NCBI GenBank assembly: GCA_009699205.1
Contig: WLOP01000001.1
Span: 124,001-188,000 of the forward strand
Length of the DNA: 64,000 bases
Direction: 5' to 3'
Source: Actinomycetota bacterium
GTDB lineage: Bacteria > Actinomycetota > Actinomycetes > Nanopelagicales > Nanopelagicaceae
Shown here: one piece after another, positions 9,185 to 17,300 of the stretch
How the letters are laid out: the number at the start of each line of letters is the position of its first letter
Position numbering within the stretch: the stretch's first letter is position 1
Notes under the pieces: generated by a model
What the model was told of the DNA's origin: nothing
Database searches by the model: none
Seen by the model: the letters and a program-made list of their open reading frames with translations, nothing else
Program-made: the position numbers and the translations under genes

Positions 9185-9300
9185 ATGGTTTGGTTCGCAA
9201 ACAACTTCATAAGTGATCTTTCAGGGGAAGTTCGGTGAAATTCCGGCGCTGACCCGCAACCGTAAGGCACTCCCAGTGCTAAGTCGGATTACCTGCAAAG
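9185..9300 (+). ncRNA. Cobalamin (B12) riboswitch aptamer
   Basis: The leader carries the conserved blocks of the cobalamin riboswitch in order: AGGGGAAGTTCGGTGAAA-like core near 9222-9240 followed by TTCCGGCGCTG, the B12 box GACCCGCAACCGTAA (9251-9265), and the closing segment AGTCGGATTACCTGC (about 9282-9296). It sits upstream of a secreted protein and ECF transporter genes, so it should lower their expression when adenosyl- or other cobalamin is abundant. The outer P1 boundaries are approximate. Confidence 0.93.
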
Positions 9301-9358
9301 AGCGCTTCCAACGAAACCACCCGCCGAGGTTTGCGGGGCGTTCGCCCAAAAAAGAAAG

Positions 9359-9390
9359 ATTTGTTGCCCCACAACAAATATTTTCATAAA
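9359..9390 (+). terminator. Expression-platform hairpin of the B12 riboswitch, terminator-like
   Basis: Downstream of the aptamer, ATTTGTTG and CAACAAAT (9359-9366 and 9372-9379) form an 8-bp stem followed by ATTTTC. A second hairpin with TGAG-TCCC and GGGACTCA arms (about 9396-9427) could hide the ribosome binding region. Either or both could convert ligand binding into an off state; which is used cannot be told from sequence. Confidence 0.5.
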
Positions 9391-9431
9391 GGTCGCACCC
9401 CTGTGAGGCTCCCAAACTAGGGACTCACTAG

Positions 9432-9977
9432 ATGAAAAAGATTAACTTCTTCTCGATTTTCTTACTCTCTTGCGTATTGATTTCATTCCAATTAGTCACC
9501 CCATCTTTCGCTGGCGAAAAAGGTTATAGATATTGGGGATATTTCCAAGCCCCCACCGGGGTAAAACCTTGGGTTAGCGCCATGACTGGACCAACCACAG
9601 TAGTTCCTGATGGATCTGTCGAAGGTTGGGCATTCACTTTTAGTAGCGACAGCGTGCCGGATGCACTACCACCACGTAGATTGCCAAATTTCGGGAAACT
9701 ATGCGCAACATTCAAATTCAATATCGCAAATCAAAAACGAGTTGGCATTGTTGTCGATTTTGGCCGAGCAGTTCTTCGTCCTAAAAACGAGAAAGAACCC
9801 AATCTAATCGCCACGTGTGTGGTTATCGATGCTCAAGCAACGGGATACGAAATCATGGCCAAGATAGTGAAAATCAAATCGGATGCTTCGGGATTGATCT
9901 GCTCACTGAATGCGTATCCCGCAAAAGAATGTGGAGCTGAAATCCTCACACCACGAAGTTTGATTCCGAAGAAATAG
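9432..9977 (+). CDS. Secreted protein of the B12-regulated ECF operon (SCO2322-like)
   Basis: A 181-residue protein with a Sec signal peptide (MKKINFFSIFLLSC through TPSFAGEKG) and a mature part starting YRYWGYFQAPTG, a feature I recall from the SCO2322 family encoded with cobalt/cobalamin ECF transporters in streptomycetes. It has an internal disulfide candidate (LICSLNAYPAKEC). It is first in an operon with ecfT, ecfA and an S component, 6 bases before ecfT, and follows the cobalamin riboswitch. A role in capturing or presenting a corrinoid or cobalt outside the membrane is inferred from context only. ATG at 9432. Confidence 0.8.
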   Translation: MKKINFFSIFLLSCVLISFQLVTPSFAGEKGYRYWGYFQAPTGVKPWVSAMTGPTTVVPDGSVEGWAFTFSSDSVPDALPPRRLPNFGKLCATFKFNIANQKRVGIVVDFGRAVLRPKNEKEPNLIATCVVIDAQATGYEIMAKIVKIKSDASGLICSLNAYPAKECGAEILTPRSLIPKK

Positions 9978-9983
9978 TTACAA

Positions 9984-10793
9984 ATGAAAACTCTGCACCC
10001 CTTAACGTGGTGGATATGGACCTTCTCTCTCGTTATTGCCTTGGCTCGCGCCAACTCTTCAATTCTTGCGATTGTTCTGCTTGCAATTGTTAGTTTCGTC
10101 GTGTGGCAGAAGGCTGATGCAACGCCTTGGGGCAGGAGTTTTCATTGGGCCCTACGGATGGGCTTATTGGTATTTCTCATCAGATTATTCACTGGGGTTC
10201 TCATCAGCGTTGGAGCTCCTGGAAAAGTTCTGTTTACCTTACCTAAAATGCCCCTACCCAATTTTATGGTTGGTATTCGAATCGGAGGCGAAGTCACACT
10301 CGAAAGAATTTCTGCCACCGCACATCAAGGGTTGATTCTTGGAGTAATAATTGCGCTCCTAGGAGCGGCATCGTCTCTCACATCACCACATAGAATTTTA
10401 CGATTAATCCCAATCATGGTTTATGAATTCGGGATAATTGTAGTAATTGCCACAACGGTGCTGCCCCAATTAGTTGCTGGGATCGCGCGAGTTCGCCAAG
10501 CACGGTTATTGCGTGGACACAATGTGAAAGGTTTATCGCAATGGCCCGCAATGGTCATTCCCGTCCTTGAGGATTCTTTATCGCGGTCATTAGATTTGGC
10601 CGCTGCTATGGATTCTCGTGGGTACGGTATTTCGCGCAAACGTTCTCGCTACCGTCCAGAAAAATGGGGAGCCGTCGACGCCCTGATGTCTTTGGCTGCA
10701 CTGATCTGTATCTTCATTCCGAATCCATTGGTAATCGCCACAGCGCTGCTTCCTCTGGCGTTATCGCCAAATCCAATCGAGGTGAGAAATTGA
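9984..10793 (+). CDS. ECF transporter transmembrane (T) component, CbiQ family
   Basis: A 269-residue membrane protein with about five to six transmembrane helices and the two Ala-Arg-Gly coupling motifs of EcfT: QARLLRGHN near residue 172 and AAAMDSRGYG near residue 209. These link the S component to the ATPases. It lies 6 bases after the secreted-protein gene and overlaps the ATPase start, within the B12-riboswitch operon. The riboswitch implies cobalamin, a precursor or cobalt as substrate. Confidence 0.92.
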   Translation: MKTLHPLTWWIWTFSLVIALARANSSILAIVLLAIVSFVVWQKADATPWGRSFHWALRMGLLVFLIRLFTGVLISVGAPGKVLFTLPKMPLPNFMVGIRIGGEVTLERISATAHQGLILGVIIALLGAASSLTSPHRILRLIPIMVYEFGIIVVIATTVLPQLVAGIARVRQARLLRGHNVKGLSQWPAMVIPVLEDSLSRSLDLAAAMDSRGYGISRKRSRYRPEKWGAVDALMSLAALICIFIPNPLVIATALLPLALSPNPIEVRN

Positions 10794-12379
10794 TTACCTT
10801 CTCCAATGTTTCGCTGATTTACCCACAATCGGTTAGTACGGTTTTAGAAAATCTTGATTTAGAGATACAAGAAGGCGAATTTGTTCTCGTCATTGGCCCC
10901 ACGGGATCTGGTAAATCATCGCTTCTTCGCCTTATCAATGGATTGGTACCCCATCACACCGGAGGGATCCTTGCTGGGGCTATTACCGTTGATGGGATTT
11001 CTACGCAGAATATGAAACCTGGCGGATTTGCCCAATTAGTAGGAATCGTAGGACAAAACCCATTAAACGGATTCGTCGCAGATAAAGTTGAAGAAGAGTT
11101 GGCATTTGGGATGGAAGCCCACAATGTTCCGCCAGAAACTATGCGCAAGCGCATTGAAGAGGTTCTTGATCTCATGTCATTAACGCCATTACGAAATAGA
11201 TCAATTGATACTTTAAGTGGCGGCGAACAACAGCGAGTCGCAATTGCAAGCGCCCTCGTTATGCACCCTAAAGTCCTTGTGCTGGATGAACCTACAAGTG
11301 CGTTAGATCCCATCGCGGCCGAAGAGGTCCTCTCGATTTTGCAACGTTTGGTGCACGACTTAGGGCTAACGGTCATAGTTGCCGAACATAAGCTTGAACG
11401 AGTAATTCAATTTGCTGACAGAGTTTTGCATATCGTAGGCGACGGGCAAACACGTATCGGGACACCCCGCGAGATTTTTGCCGATTCTGCAATCGCTCCC
11501 CCAATCGTGCACTTGGCACGTGCGCTAAAGCTCCCAGAAGTCGGTCTCACGGTAAGAGATATGCGGCGCATGACCGAGAATTTAAGAAATACTTTGCCGG
11601 AACCTAAAGCGAACCCTGCTGCAGAGAAATTGCCTCTCATCGTCGAAGCACAATCACTCTCATTCTCATACGGAGAAAATGAAGTCCTAAAGGATTTCAC
11701 CATTCATATACAAGAGGGCGAAATCGTTGCCATTATGGGAAGGAACGGAGCGGGAAAAAGCACGGCTCTACGTGCAATTGTGGGAGCCGCCGAGATAAAA
11801 ATTGGAAGCATAAAAGTTTTGAACCAAGATCCAAGCAAACTCCAGGGAATTGACCGTCGTAGGAATGTCGGGTACATCCCGCAAGAGCCAAGTGATTTAC
11901 TCTACGGTCAAAGCGTTGAGCAAGAGTGCACCAACGCCGATAATGATAATCAGGTGACCAAAGGAAATACTTTCGCTTTGCTACAAACTCTTGTACCTGG
12001 AGTTTCTATCCACGCGCATCCTCGCGATCTTTCCGAAGGACAGCGTTTAGCGCTGGCTTTGAGCATTGTTTTATCAGCTAAACCAAAATTGCTCGTACTT
12101 GATGAACCCACAAGAGGTTTGGACTACAGCGCAAAGAGCGCCTTAATCAAATCTTTATCTGATTGCACCGTTCTTCTTGCTACCCACGACGTTGAACTCG
12201 TCGCCGAAGTCGCAACGCGAACTATATTCATTGCCGATGGTGAAATCGTTGCAGATGGGCCGACGATAGATGTACTTCTTTCTTCCCCAGCGTTCGCACC
12301 TCAGGTAGCAAAAGTTATGTCACCTGGCCCATGGTTAACGGTCAGTAGCGTTATCAAATCCTTAGAGGGCTCTGCATGA
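10790..12379 (+). CDS. ECF transporter ATPase, two fused ABC domains (A-A')
   Basis: A 529-residue protein carrying both ATPase domains on one chain. Domain 1 has Walker A GPTGSGKSS, signature LSGGEQQRVAIA and Walker B VLVLDEPTSALD; domain 2 has GRNGAGKST, signature LSEGQRLALAL and LLVLDEPTRGLD, with H-loop residues in AEHK and ATHD. A TTG start at 10790 was chosen because it overlaps the ecfT stop (TTGA), follows a GAGGTGAG ribosome binding site and opens the ABC fold at ITFSNVSLIY; the frame open upstream lies inside ecfT. It powers the riboswitch-controlled vitamin transporter. Confidence 0.92.
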   Translation: MITFSNVSLIYPQSVSTVLENLDLEIQEGEFVLVIGPTGSGKSSLLRLINGLVPHHTGGILAGAITVDGISTQNMKPGGFAQLVGIVGQNPLNGFVADKVEEELAFGMEAHNVPPETMRKRIEEVLDLMSLTPLRNRSIDTLSGGEQQRVAIASALVMHPKVLVLDEPTSALDPIAAEEVLSILQRLVHDLGLTVIVAEHKLERVIQFADRVLHIVGDGQTRIGTPREIFADSAIAPPIVHLARALKLPEVGLTVRDMRRMTENLRNTLPEPKANPAAEKLPLIVEAQSLSFSYGENEVLKDFTIHIQEGEIVAIMGRNGAGKSTALRAIVGAAEIKIGSIKVLNQDPSKLQGIDRRRNVGYIPQEPSDLLYGQSVEQECTNADNDNQVTKGNTFALLQTLVPGVSIHAHPRDLSEGQRLALALSIVLSAKPKLLVLDEPTRGLDYSAKSALIKSLSDCTVLLATHDVELVAEVATRTIFIADGEIVADGPTIDVLLSSPAFAPQVAKVMSPGPWLTVSSVIKSLEGSA

Positions 12380-13209
12380 TTCGCACTCCGAATATTTTCA
12401 AATTTCGCACTAGTACAGTTCTCGCCCTACTTCTATCTTCTTTGGTCGGTTGCATCGGCTTTCTCTCCCCTTTCCTTGGCATAGAAAACGCATGGTTTGC
12501 TTGGGTGACGGCGCCTATCGCATTAGCGTTATTGATCTCTGAAATAAGCAATCAACGTATCGATGGTAAATCGGTCGCTCTTTTAGGGGTGCTTACTGCT
12601 TTAACGGCTGCGTTACGATCCCTTGGAGCCGGTGCCGTCGGCGTAGAACCAATGTGGTTTCTGCTCATCCTTGCCGCGCGAGTTTTTGGGCCTTCTTTTG
12701 GATTTATCCTCGGAATCAGTTCGCTTTTCCTTTCGGCTTTTTTAACAGGCGGGTTCGGCCCTTGGCTGGCATTCCAAATGTTTGCAGCCGGCTGGATTGG
12801 AATGGGCGCCGGTTTATTGCCACAGCGCGTTGCAGGGTTTTTGATTCGAAAGAGAGGCGAGTTGGTATTGCTTGTTTTTTATGGAATTTTTTCTTCGTTC
12901 ACTTTTGGATTTCTCATGGATCTTCAATTTTGGCCGTGGGCGCTAGGTTCCAATACACAGCTTTCGTACTTGCCTAATGGCAGCCTTGGTGAAAATTTCC
13001 ATCGATTCATCACCTATCATTTTGCATCATCCATGGCTTGGGACATTCCGCGCGCATTTATCACCTCCGCCCTTGTACTCATGGCAGCTCCTGCAGTGCT
13101 CAATACGCTGCGCAGAACACTACGCCGAGCTTCTTTTTTCGCACCAATCGAGTTTGCCCAGAATAGGGATCTAGCTATCGCACATGCGAAGCAACAAATG
13201 GAAGTTTAA
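12376..13209 (+). CDS. ECF transporter substrate-binding (S) component, cobalamin/cobalt related
   Basis: A 277-residue membrane protein with about six hydrophobic segments, conserved-looking stretches ALLGVLTALTAALRSLGAG and ILAARVFGPSFGFILGISS, and an amphipathic C-terminus. The overlap with the ATPase gene (ATGA) and the B12 riboswitch upstream identify it as the S component of this ECF system, similar in layout to SCO2325-type proteins. The substrate is inferred from the riboswitch, not from residues. Its last 35 bases overlap convergent gcvT, an unusually long coding overlap. Confidence 0.88.
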   Translation: MIRTPNIFKFRTSTVLALLLSSLVGCIGFLSPFLGIENAWFAWVTAPIALALLISEISNQRIDGKSVALLGVLTALTAALRSLGAGAVGVEPMWFLLILAARVFGPSFGFILGISSLFLSAFLTGGFGPWLAFQMFAAGWIGMGAGLLPQRVAGFLIRKRGELVLLVFYGIFSSFTFGFLMDLQFWPWALGSNTQLSYLPNGSLGENFHRFITYHFASSMAWDIPRAFITSALVLMAAPAVLNTLRRTLRRASFFAPIEFAQNRDLAIAHAKQQMEV

Positions 13210-14263
13210 CAATTTCCATTTCGCAATCACGACCACGCACATCGATAACAATTCTGTCTCCAGGGAATAACTTCTCAGCGCTGAAACCAAGTGCGATCCC
13301 GTTCTTCAACGTGGGTGAAAAAGTTCCGCTTGTAACTTCTCCTAATATTTTGCCATCCACCGATTTGATTGACATCCCTGCCCGCGGAATTCCTTTACCA
13401 ACAACAAGCATTGCGTAGAGATTCTTTGGAGCGCCATTTTCACGTTCATCTCGCAATACATTCTCGGCAGTGAAACCGGATTTCTTCCATCCAACTGCCC
13501 AATTAGCACCTGCCTGGATGGGCGTAATTTCCAGAGAGAGTTCATGTCCGTGCAATGGATAACCCATCTCGGTGCGCAGAGTATCTCGAGCCCCAAGTCC
13601 GCAAACCATTCCGTCAAATGCTTTCATTGCGGTAACCAAAGAATCCCATACCTGCAACGCATCATCCCATCGAGGCAATAACTCAAATCCGTATTCTCCT
13701 GTGTAACCCGTTCTACAGAGAATAACTTCTGCGCCACCGATATTTGCGTGGGAGAAATTCATGTAATCCATCTGGGTCTCTACTCCAAGAGAGTGAAGAA
13801 CTGCTAATGAGTCGGGACCTTGAATCGCGATGACACCATATTCTTCATGGAGATTGACGACTTCAATTCCAGATGGCGCATTTTTTTTGAGAGTTGCAAC
13901 AACATCGGCAGTATTTGATGCATTAGGAACAAGAAAGAAATCCTGAGCGCTTTTCCGATAAACAATCAGATCGTCAATCACTCCACCGGCGTCATTACAT
14001 AACATCGTGTATTGAGCTTGACCATCAACAATTCGATTCAAATCATTTGTTAAAGCACTATTGAGGAATTCCAGCGCGCCCTTGCCTTTGACCGATGCTT
14101 TGCCGAGGTGGGAAACATCAAATAGGCCCACTCGCTCACGAACCGCGGCATGTTCTGCCAGGGTCCCAGTATCTGGATAATCAATGGGCATCAGCCAGCC
14201 CCCAAAATCGGCCATTTTGGCCCTGGCTTGGCGGTGGCGGCTATCCAGCGGCGAGAGTTTCAT
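13175..14263 (-). CDS. gcvT: Aminomethyltransferase (glycine cleavage T protein)
   Basis: A 362-residue GcvT that transfers the methylene of aminomethyl-lipoyl H protein to tetrahydrofolate and releases ammonia. Seen are the N-terminal KMADFGGWLMPIDY, FDVSHLGKASVKG near the folate site, and CRTGYTGEYGFEL and GLGARDTLRTEMGYPLHGHE downstream. I chose the ATG at 14263 (MKLSPLDSRH) over that at 14290, because TAGATT lies exactly 7 bases before it, the leaderless spacing seen at many genes here. gcvP and gcvH are not adjacent. It ends inside the convergent ECF S gene. Confidence 0.94.
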   Translation of the reverse strand: MKLSPLDSRHRQARAKMADFGGWLMPIDYPDTGTLAEHAAVRERVGLFDVSHLGKASVKGKGALEFLNSALTNDLNRIVDGQAQYTMLCNDAGGVIDDLIVYRKSAQDFFLVPNASNTADVVATLKKNAPSGIEVVNLHEEYGVIAIQGPDSLAVLHSLGVETQMDYMNFSHANIGGAEVILCRTGYTGEYGFELLPRWDDALQVWDSLVTAMKAFDGMVCGLGARDTLRTEMGYPLHGHELSLEITPIQAGANWAVGWKKSGFTAENVLRDERENGAPKNLYAMLVVGKGIPRAGMSIKSVDGKILGEVTSGTFSPTLKNGIALGFSAEKLFPGDRIVIDVRGRDCEMEIVKLPFVASHVR

Positions 14264-14324
14264 ACCTACCAATCTATCGCCTAGGCTCATACCTGCTGAA
14301 CAACAGATTCAAGGGGGAAAATTC

Positions 14325-15833
14325 GTGGCGAAGGTCCAATTAACCGATGCAGCAGTAAGCGAAGAGATACTCGTAGTCGGACTGGCTTATAAAGAAGGTT
14401 CACCTGCGCACCTTAAAATTGAATCCGGAAATCTCTCCCTAGACGAGAAAGAGCTTCTCGTAGCGCTCTCTGACTTAGGGGCGACGGGCAAATCAGATGA
14501 AATAACCAAATTACCGGGGACATCTACCCGCTTGATCGTTTTTACTGGTTTAGGAAAAGCTCACAAGTCCTACCCCCACGAAACTTTGCGCAGAGCCAGT
14601 GGTGCGGCAACACGTGCGCTGGCCGGCAACACCTCACTTGCGATTGCGCTACCAACCAACGTTGCTGAAGATGTTGCAGCGATCGCCGAGGGTGCGTTAT
14701 TAGGTGCCTATTCATTCGATGAATTTCGCGGCGCAACAAAAGCTGAACAGAAAAGCCCCATTCAAAACATCACAATTCATACAAAATTGGCTAAATCAAC
14801 GGAAGCGAAGGCGCTCGCTAAGCGAGCACTGGTCATCGGCCAATACACCACTCTTGTTCGAGATCTCATCAACATGCCACCGAGTCACCTCACCCCCGAT
14901 TCTTTTACAAAAATTATTTCTCAAGCAGTAACTCTCGCTGGTGGAGCAAGTGCAGGGTTGAAGGTTTCAATTCTTGATGAAAAACAATTGCGCACTCAAG
15001 GCTTTGGCGGGATCACCGGAGTAGGACAAGGGTCGGCCAATCCACCACGGCTTTTGCATGTTTCCTATACGCCTTCGAAATCCAAGAAAAGATTTGCTTT
15101 CGTTGGAAAAGGAATCACATTTGATTCAGGGGGCTTAGCACTTAAGCCTGCACTTGGCATGGAAGCAATGAAATCGGATATGAGCGGTGCTGCCGCAGTT
15201 TGCGCCGCTGTGATGGCAATTGCTACTTTGAAATTGCCCGTTGCCATTGATGCATGGGCGCCGCTTGCGGAAAATATGGTGAGCGATACCGCCACACGTC
15301 CGAGCGACATCATCACCATCTATGGTGGAAAGACTGTAGAAGTTCTCAATCCTGATGCAGAAGGACGGTTAGTTCTCGCTGATGCATTGATCAAAGCAAT
15401 TGAGGTCGGGAATAAAGGAAAATCACATCTTGATGGAATCGTTGACGTTGCTACCTTGACCGGTGCACAAGTTGTAGCCCTCGGAACTCGTACAAGCGCA
15501 GTGATGACCAATAACGAAGAATTTAACTCGAAGTTCCTGAAAGCCGCCCAAACATCGGGCGAAGCATTTTGGCCAATGCCGCTACCAGAAGAACTGCGCG
15601 CATCACTTGACTCACCCGTTGCCGATCTTGCCAATATCGGTGAGCGCATGGGTGGCATGCTCGTCGCTGGCTTGTTCCTGAAAGATTTCATTCCCAATGA
15701 ACTTCCATGGTTACATTTAGATATTGCTGGCCCAGCATTCAATGAAGGCGAAGCTTTTGGCTACACCCCCGTGGGTGGAACCGGAATTGCGATGAGAACC
15801 CTCATCGCTTTGGCAGAACGATTAGTTAAGTAG
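14325..15833 (+). CDS. pepA: Leucyl aminopeptidase (M17 family)
   Basis: A 502-residue cytosolic M17 aminopeptidase that releases N-terminal residues from peptides with two metal ions. The catalytic domain shows VGKGITFDSGGLALKP with metal and catalytic residues, MKSDMSGAAAV, and the M17 signature NPDAEGRLVLADAL; the C-terminus has the expected GGTGIAMRTL region. A GTG at 14325 after AAGGGGGAA is the best start; the frame open upstream covers the divergent gcvT start. Downstream comes lpd after 42 bases. Confidence 0.95.
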   Translation: MAKVQLTDAAVSEEILVVGLAYKEGSPAHLKIESGNLSLDEKELLVALSDLGATGKSDEITKLPGTSTRLIVFTGLGKAHKSYPHETLRRASGAATRALAGNTSLAIALPTNVAEDVAAIAEGALLGAYSFDEFRGATKAEQKSPIQNITIHTKLAKSTEAKALAKRALVIGQYTTLVRDLINMPPSHLTPDSFTKIISQAVTLAGGASAGLKVSILDEKQLRTQGFGGITGVGQGSANPPRLLHVSYTPSKSKKRFAFVGKGITFDSGGLALKPALGMEAMKSDMSGAAAVCAAVMAIATLKLPVAIDAWAPLAENMVSDTATRPSDIITIYGGKTVEVLNPDAEGRLVLADALIKAIEVGNKGKSHLDGIVDVATLTGAQVVALGTRTSAVMTNNEEFNSKFLKAAQTSGEAFWPMPLPEELRASLDSPVADLANIGERMGGMLVAGLFLKDFIPNELPWLHLDIAGPAFNEGEAFGYTPVGGTGIAMRTLIALAERLVK

Positions 15834-15875
15834 ATTCCTTACCAATCCTTTGATCTATCCTTTGAAAGGTGACCC

Positions 15876-17243
15876 GTGGCTGAGTTTGATGTTGTGATTT
15901 TGGGTGGCGGCAGCGGTGGATACGCATGTGCGCTTCGCAGCGCCCAATTAGGCAAATCTGTTCTTCTCATTGAGTCTGGCAAATTGGGTGGAACTTGTCT
16001 TCACCGAGGTTGCATTCCTACAAAAGCTCTCCTCCACTCAGCTGAAATCGCAGACAATTCCCGCGATGCAAACCACTATGGAGTAAATGCACAATTTCTT
16101 TCAATGGATATGCCGGCAGTTAACGCATATAAAGATGGTGTTGTTTCAAAGCTACACAAGGGTTTGCAGGGGTTAGTTAAATCGCGCAATATCACCTACG
16201 TAGAAGGTCACGGCAAACTTGTTTCCCCAAACACAGTGGAAGCAAATGGCGAGAAATATGTTGGCAAGAACGTCGTGCTTGCCACAGGATCCTATGCTCG
16301 TACTTTGCCAGGTTTAGAAATCAACGGGAAAACCATCATCACAAGTGATCACGCGCTCAATCTCGATTTCGTTCCTAAAAGCGTCATTGTGCTCGGTGGT
16401 GGTGTTATCGGTTGCGAGTTTGCTTCCGTCTGGAAATCTTTCGGAGCTGATGTCACAATTATCGAAGCACTGCCACATCTGGTAGCCCTAGAGGATGAAT
16501 CGTCAAGCAAGCAATTAGAGCGCGCATTCCGTAAGCGCGGAATCAAGTTTGAATTGGGCGATCGTTTCAAATCGGCCCTCGATAGCAATGATTCAGTGAC
16601 AGTAACTTTGGAAAACGGGAAAGAATTCACGGCTGACTTACTCCTTGTAGCTGTAGGTCGCGGGCCCGTATCGGCAAATCTCGGATACGAAGAACAATCC
16701 ATCACAATGGATCGCGGATATATTCTCGTAGATGACAAATGCCGCACAAATATCCCCGGCATTTGGGCAGTCGGAGATTTGATTCCTACATTGCAACTTG
16801 CGCACGTTGGTTTCGGAGAGGGAATTCTCGTTGCCGAAGAGATCGCAGGACTGAACCCACAACCGATAAATTATGATGGCGTTCCTAGAGTCACATATTC
16901 TGATCCAGAAGTAGCTTCCGTTGGCTTAACAACTGCGATCGCTAAATCCCGCGGGCATGATGTAGTTGAATTAACGTATGACTTGGCTGGAAACGGTAAA
17001 GCGCAGATTCTTGGCACTTCAGGCTCTATAAAATTAGTTGCCGAAAAGAATGGTCCAGTCCTGGGTATTCATATGGTGGGAGCGCGAGTTGGCGAACTTC
17101 TCGCCGAGGCCCAATTGATCTTTAACTGGGAAGCCACTGCCGCTGATGTTGCGCCACTTATTCACGCCCACCCCACTCTTTCTGAAGCTATGGGCGAAGC
17201 TCATATGGCCTTGGCAGGGAAACCTCTGCATGCGCATGGGTAA
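15876..17243 (+). CDS. lpd: Dihydrolipoamide dehydrogenase
   Basis: A 455-residue E3 flavoprotein that reoxidises dihydrolipoamide with NAD+ in 2-oxoacid dehydrogenase and glycine cleavage complexes. FAD-binding GGGSGGYACALRSAQLG is at the N-terminus, the redox disulfide in GGTCLHRGCIPTKA, the NAD-binding VLGGGVIGCEFASVW in the middle, FAD contacts in IWAVGDL, and the catalytic His-Glu in HAHPTLSEAMGE. GTG start at 15876 after a GAAAGG site. It precedes the E2 acyltransferase gene and probably serves it and GcvT's complex. Confidence 0.96.
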   Translation: MAEFDVVILGGGSGGYACALRSAQLGKSVLLIESGKLGGTCLHRGCIPTKALLHSAEIADNSRDANHYGVNAQFLSMDMPAVNAYKDGVVSKLHKGLQGLVKSRNITYVEGHGKLVSPNTVEANGEKYVGKNVVLATGSYARTLPGLEINGKTIITSDHALNLDFVPKSVIVLGGGVIGCEFASVWKSFGADVTIIEALPHLVALEDESSSKQLERAFRKRGIKFELGDRFKSALDSNDSVTVTLENGKEFTADLLLVAVGRGPVSANLGYEEQSITMDRGYILVDDKCRTNIPGIWAVGDLIPTLQLAHVGFGEGILVAEEIAGLNPQPINYDGVPRVTYSDPEVASVGLTTAIAKSRGHDVVELTYDLAGNGKAQILGTSGSIKLVAEKNGPVLGIHMVGARVGELLAEAQLIFNWEATAADVAPLIHAHPTLSEAMGEAHMALAGKPLHAHG

Positions 17244-17300
17244 GAATTCACTTACAATCTGCACAGTGCCTTTTCGTGAAGTAATAAAGGGAGAAAAGCG

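Noticed and set aside
14264-14290. Longer gcvT start at 14290
   Set aside because: The ATG at 14263 has a -10 element at the leaderless distance and gives the normal family N-terminus.
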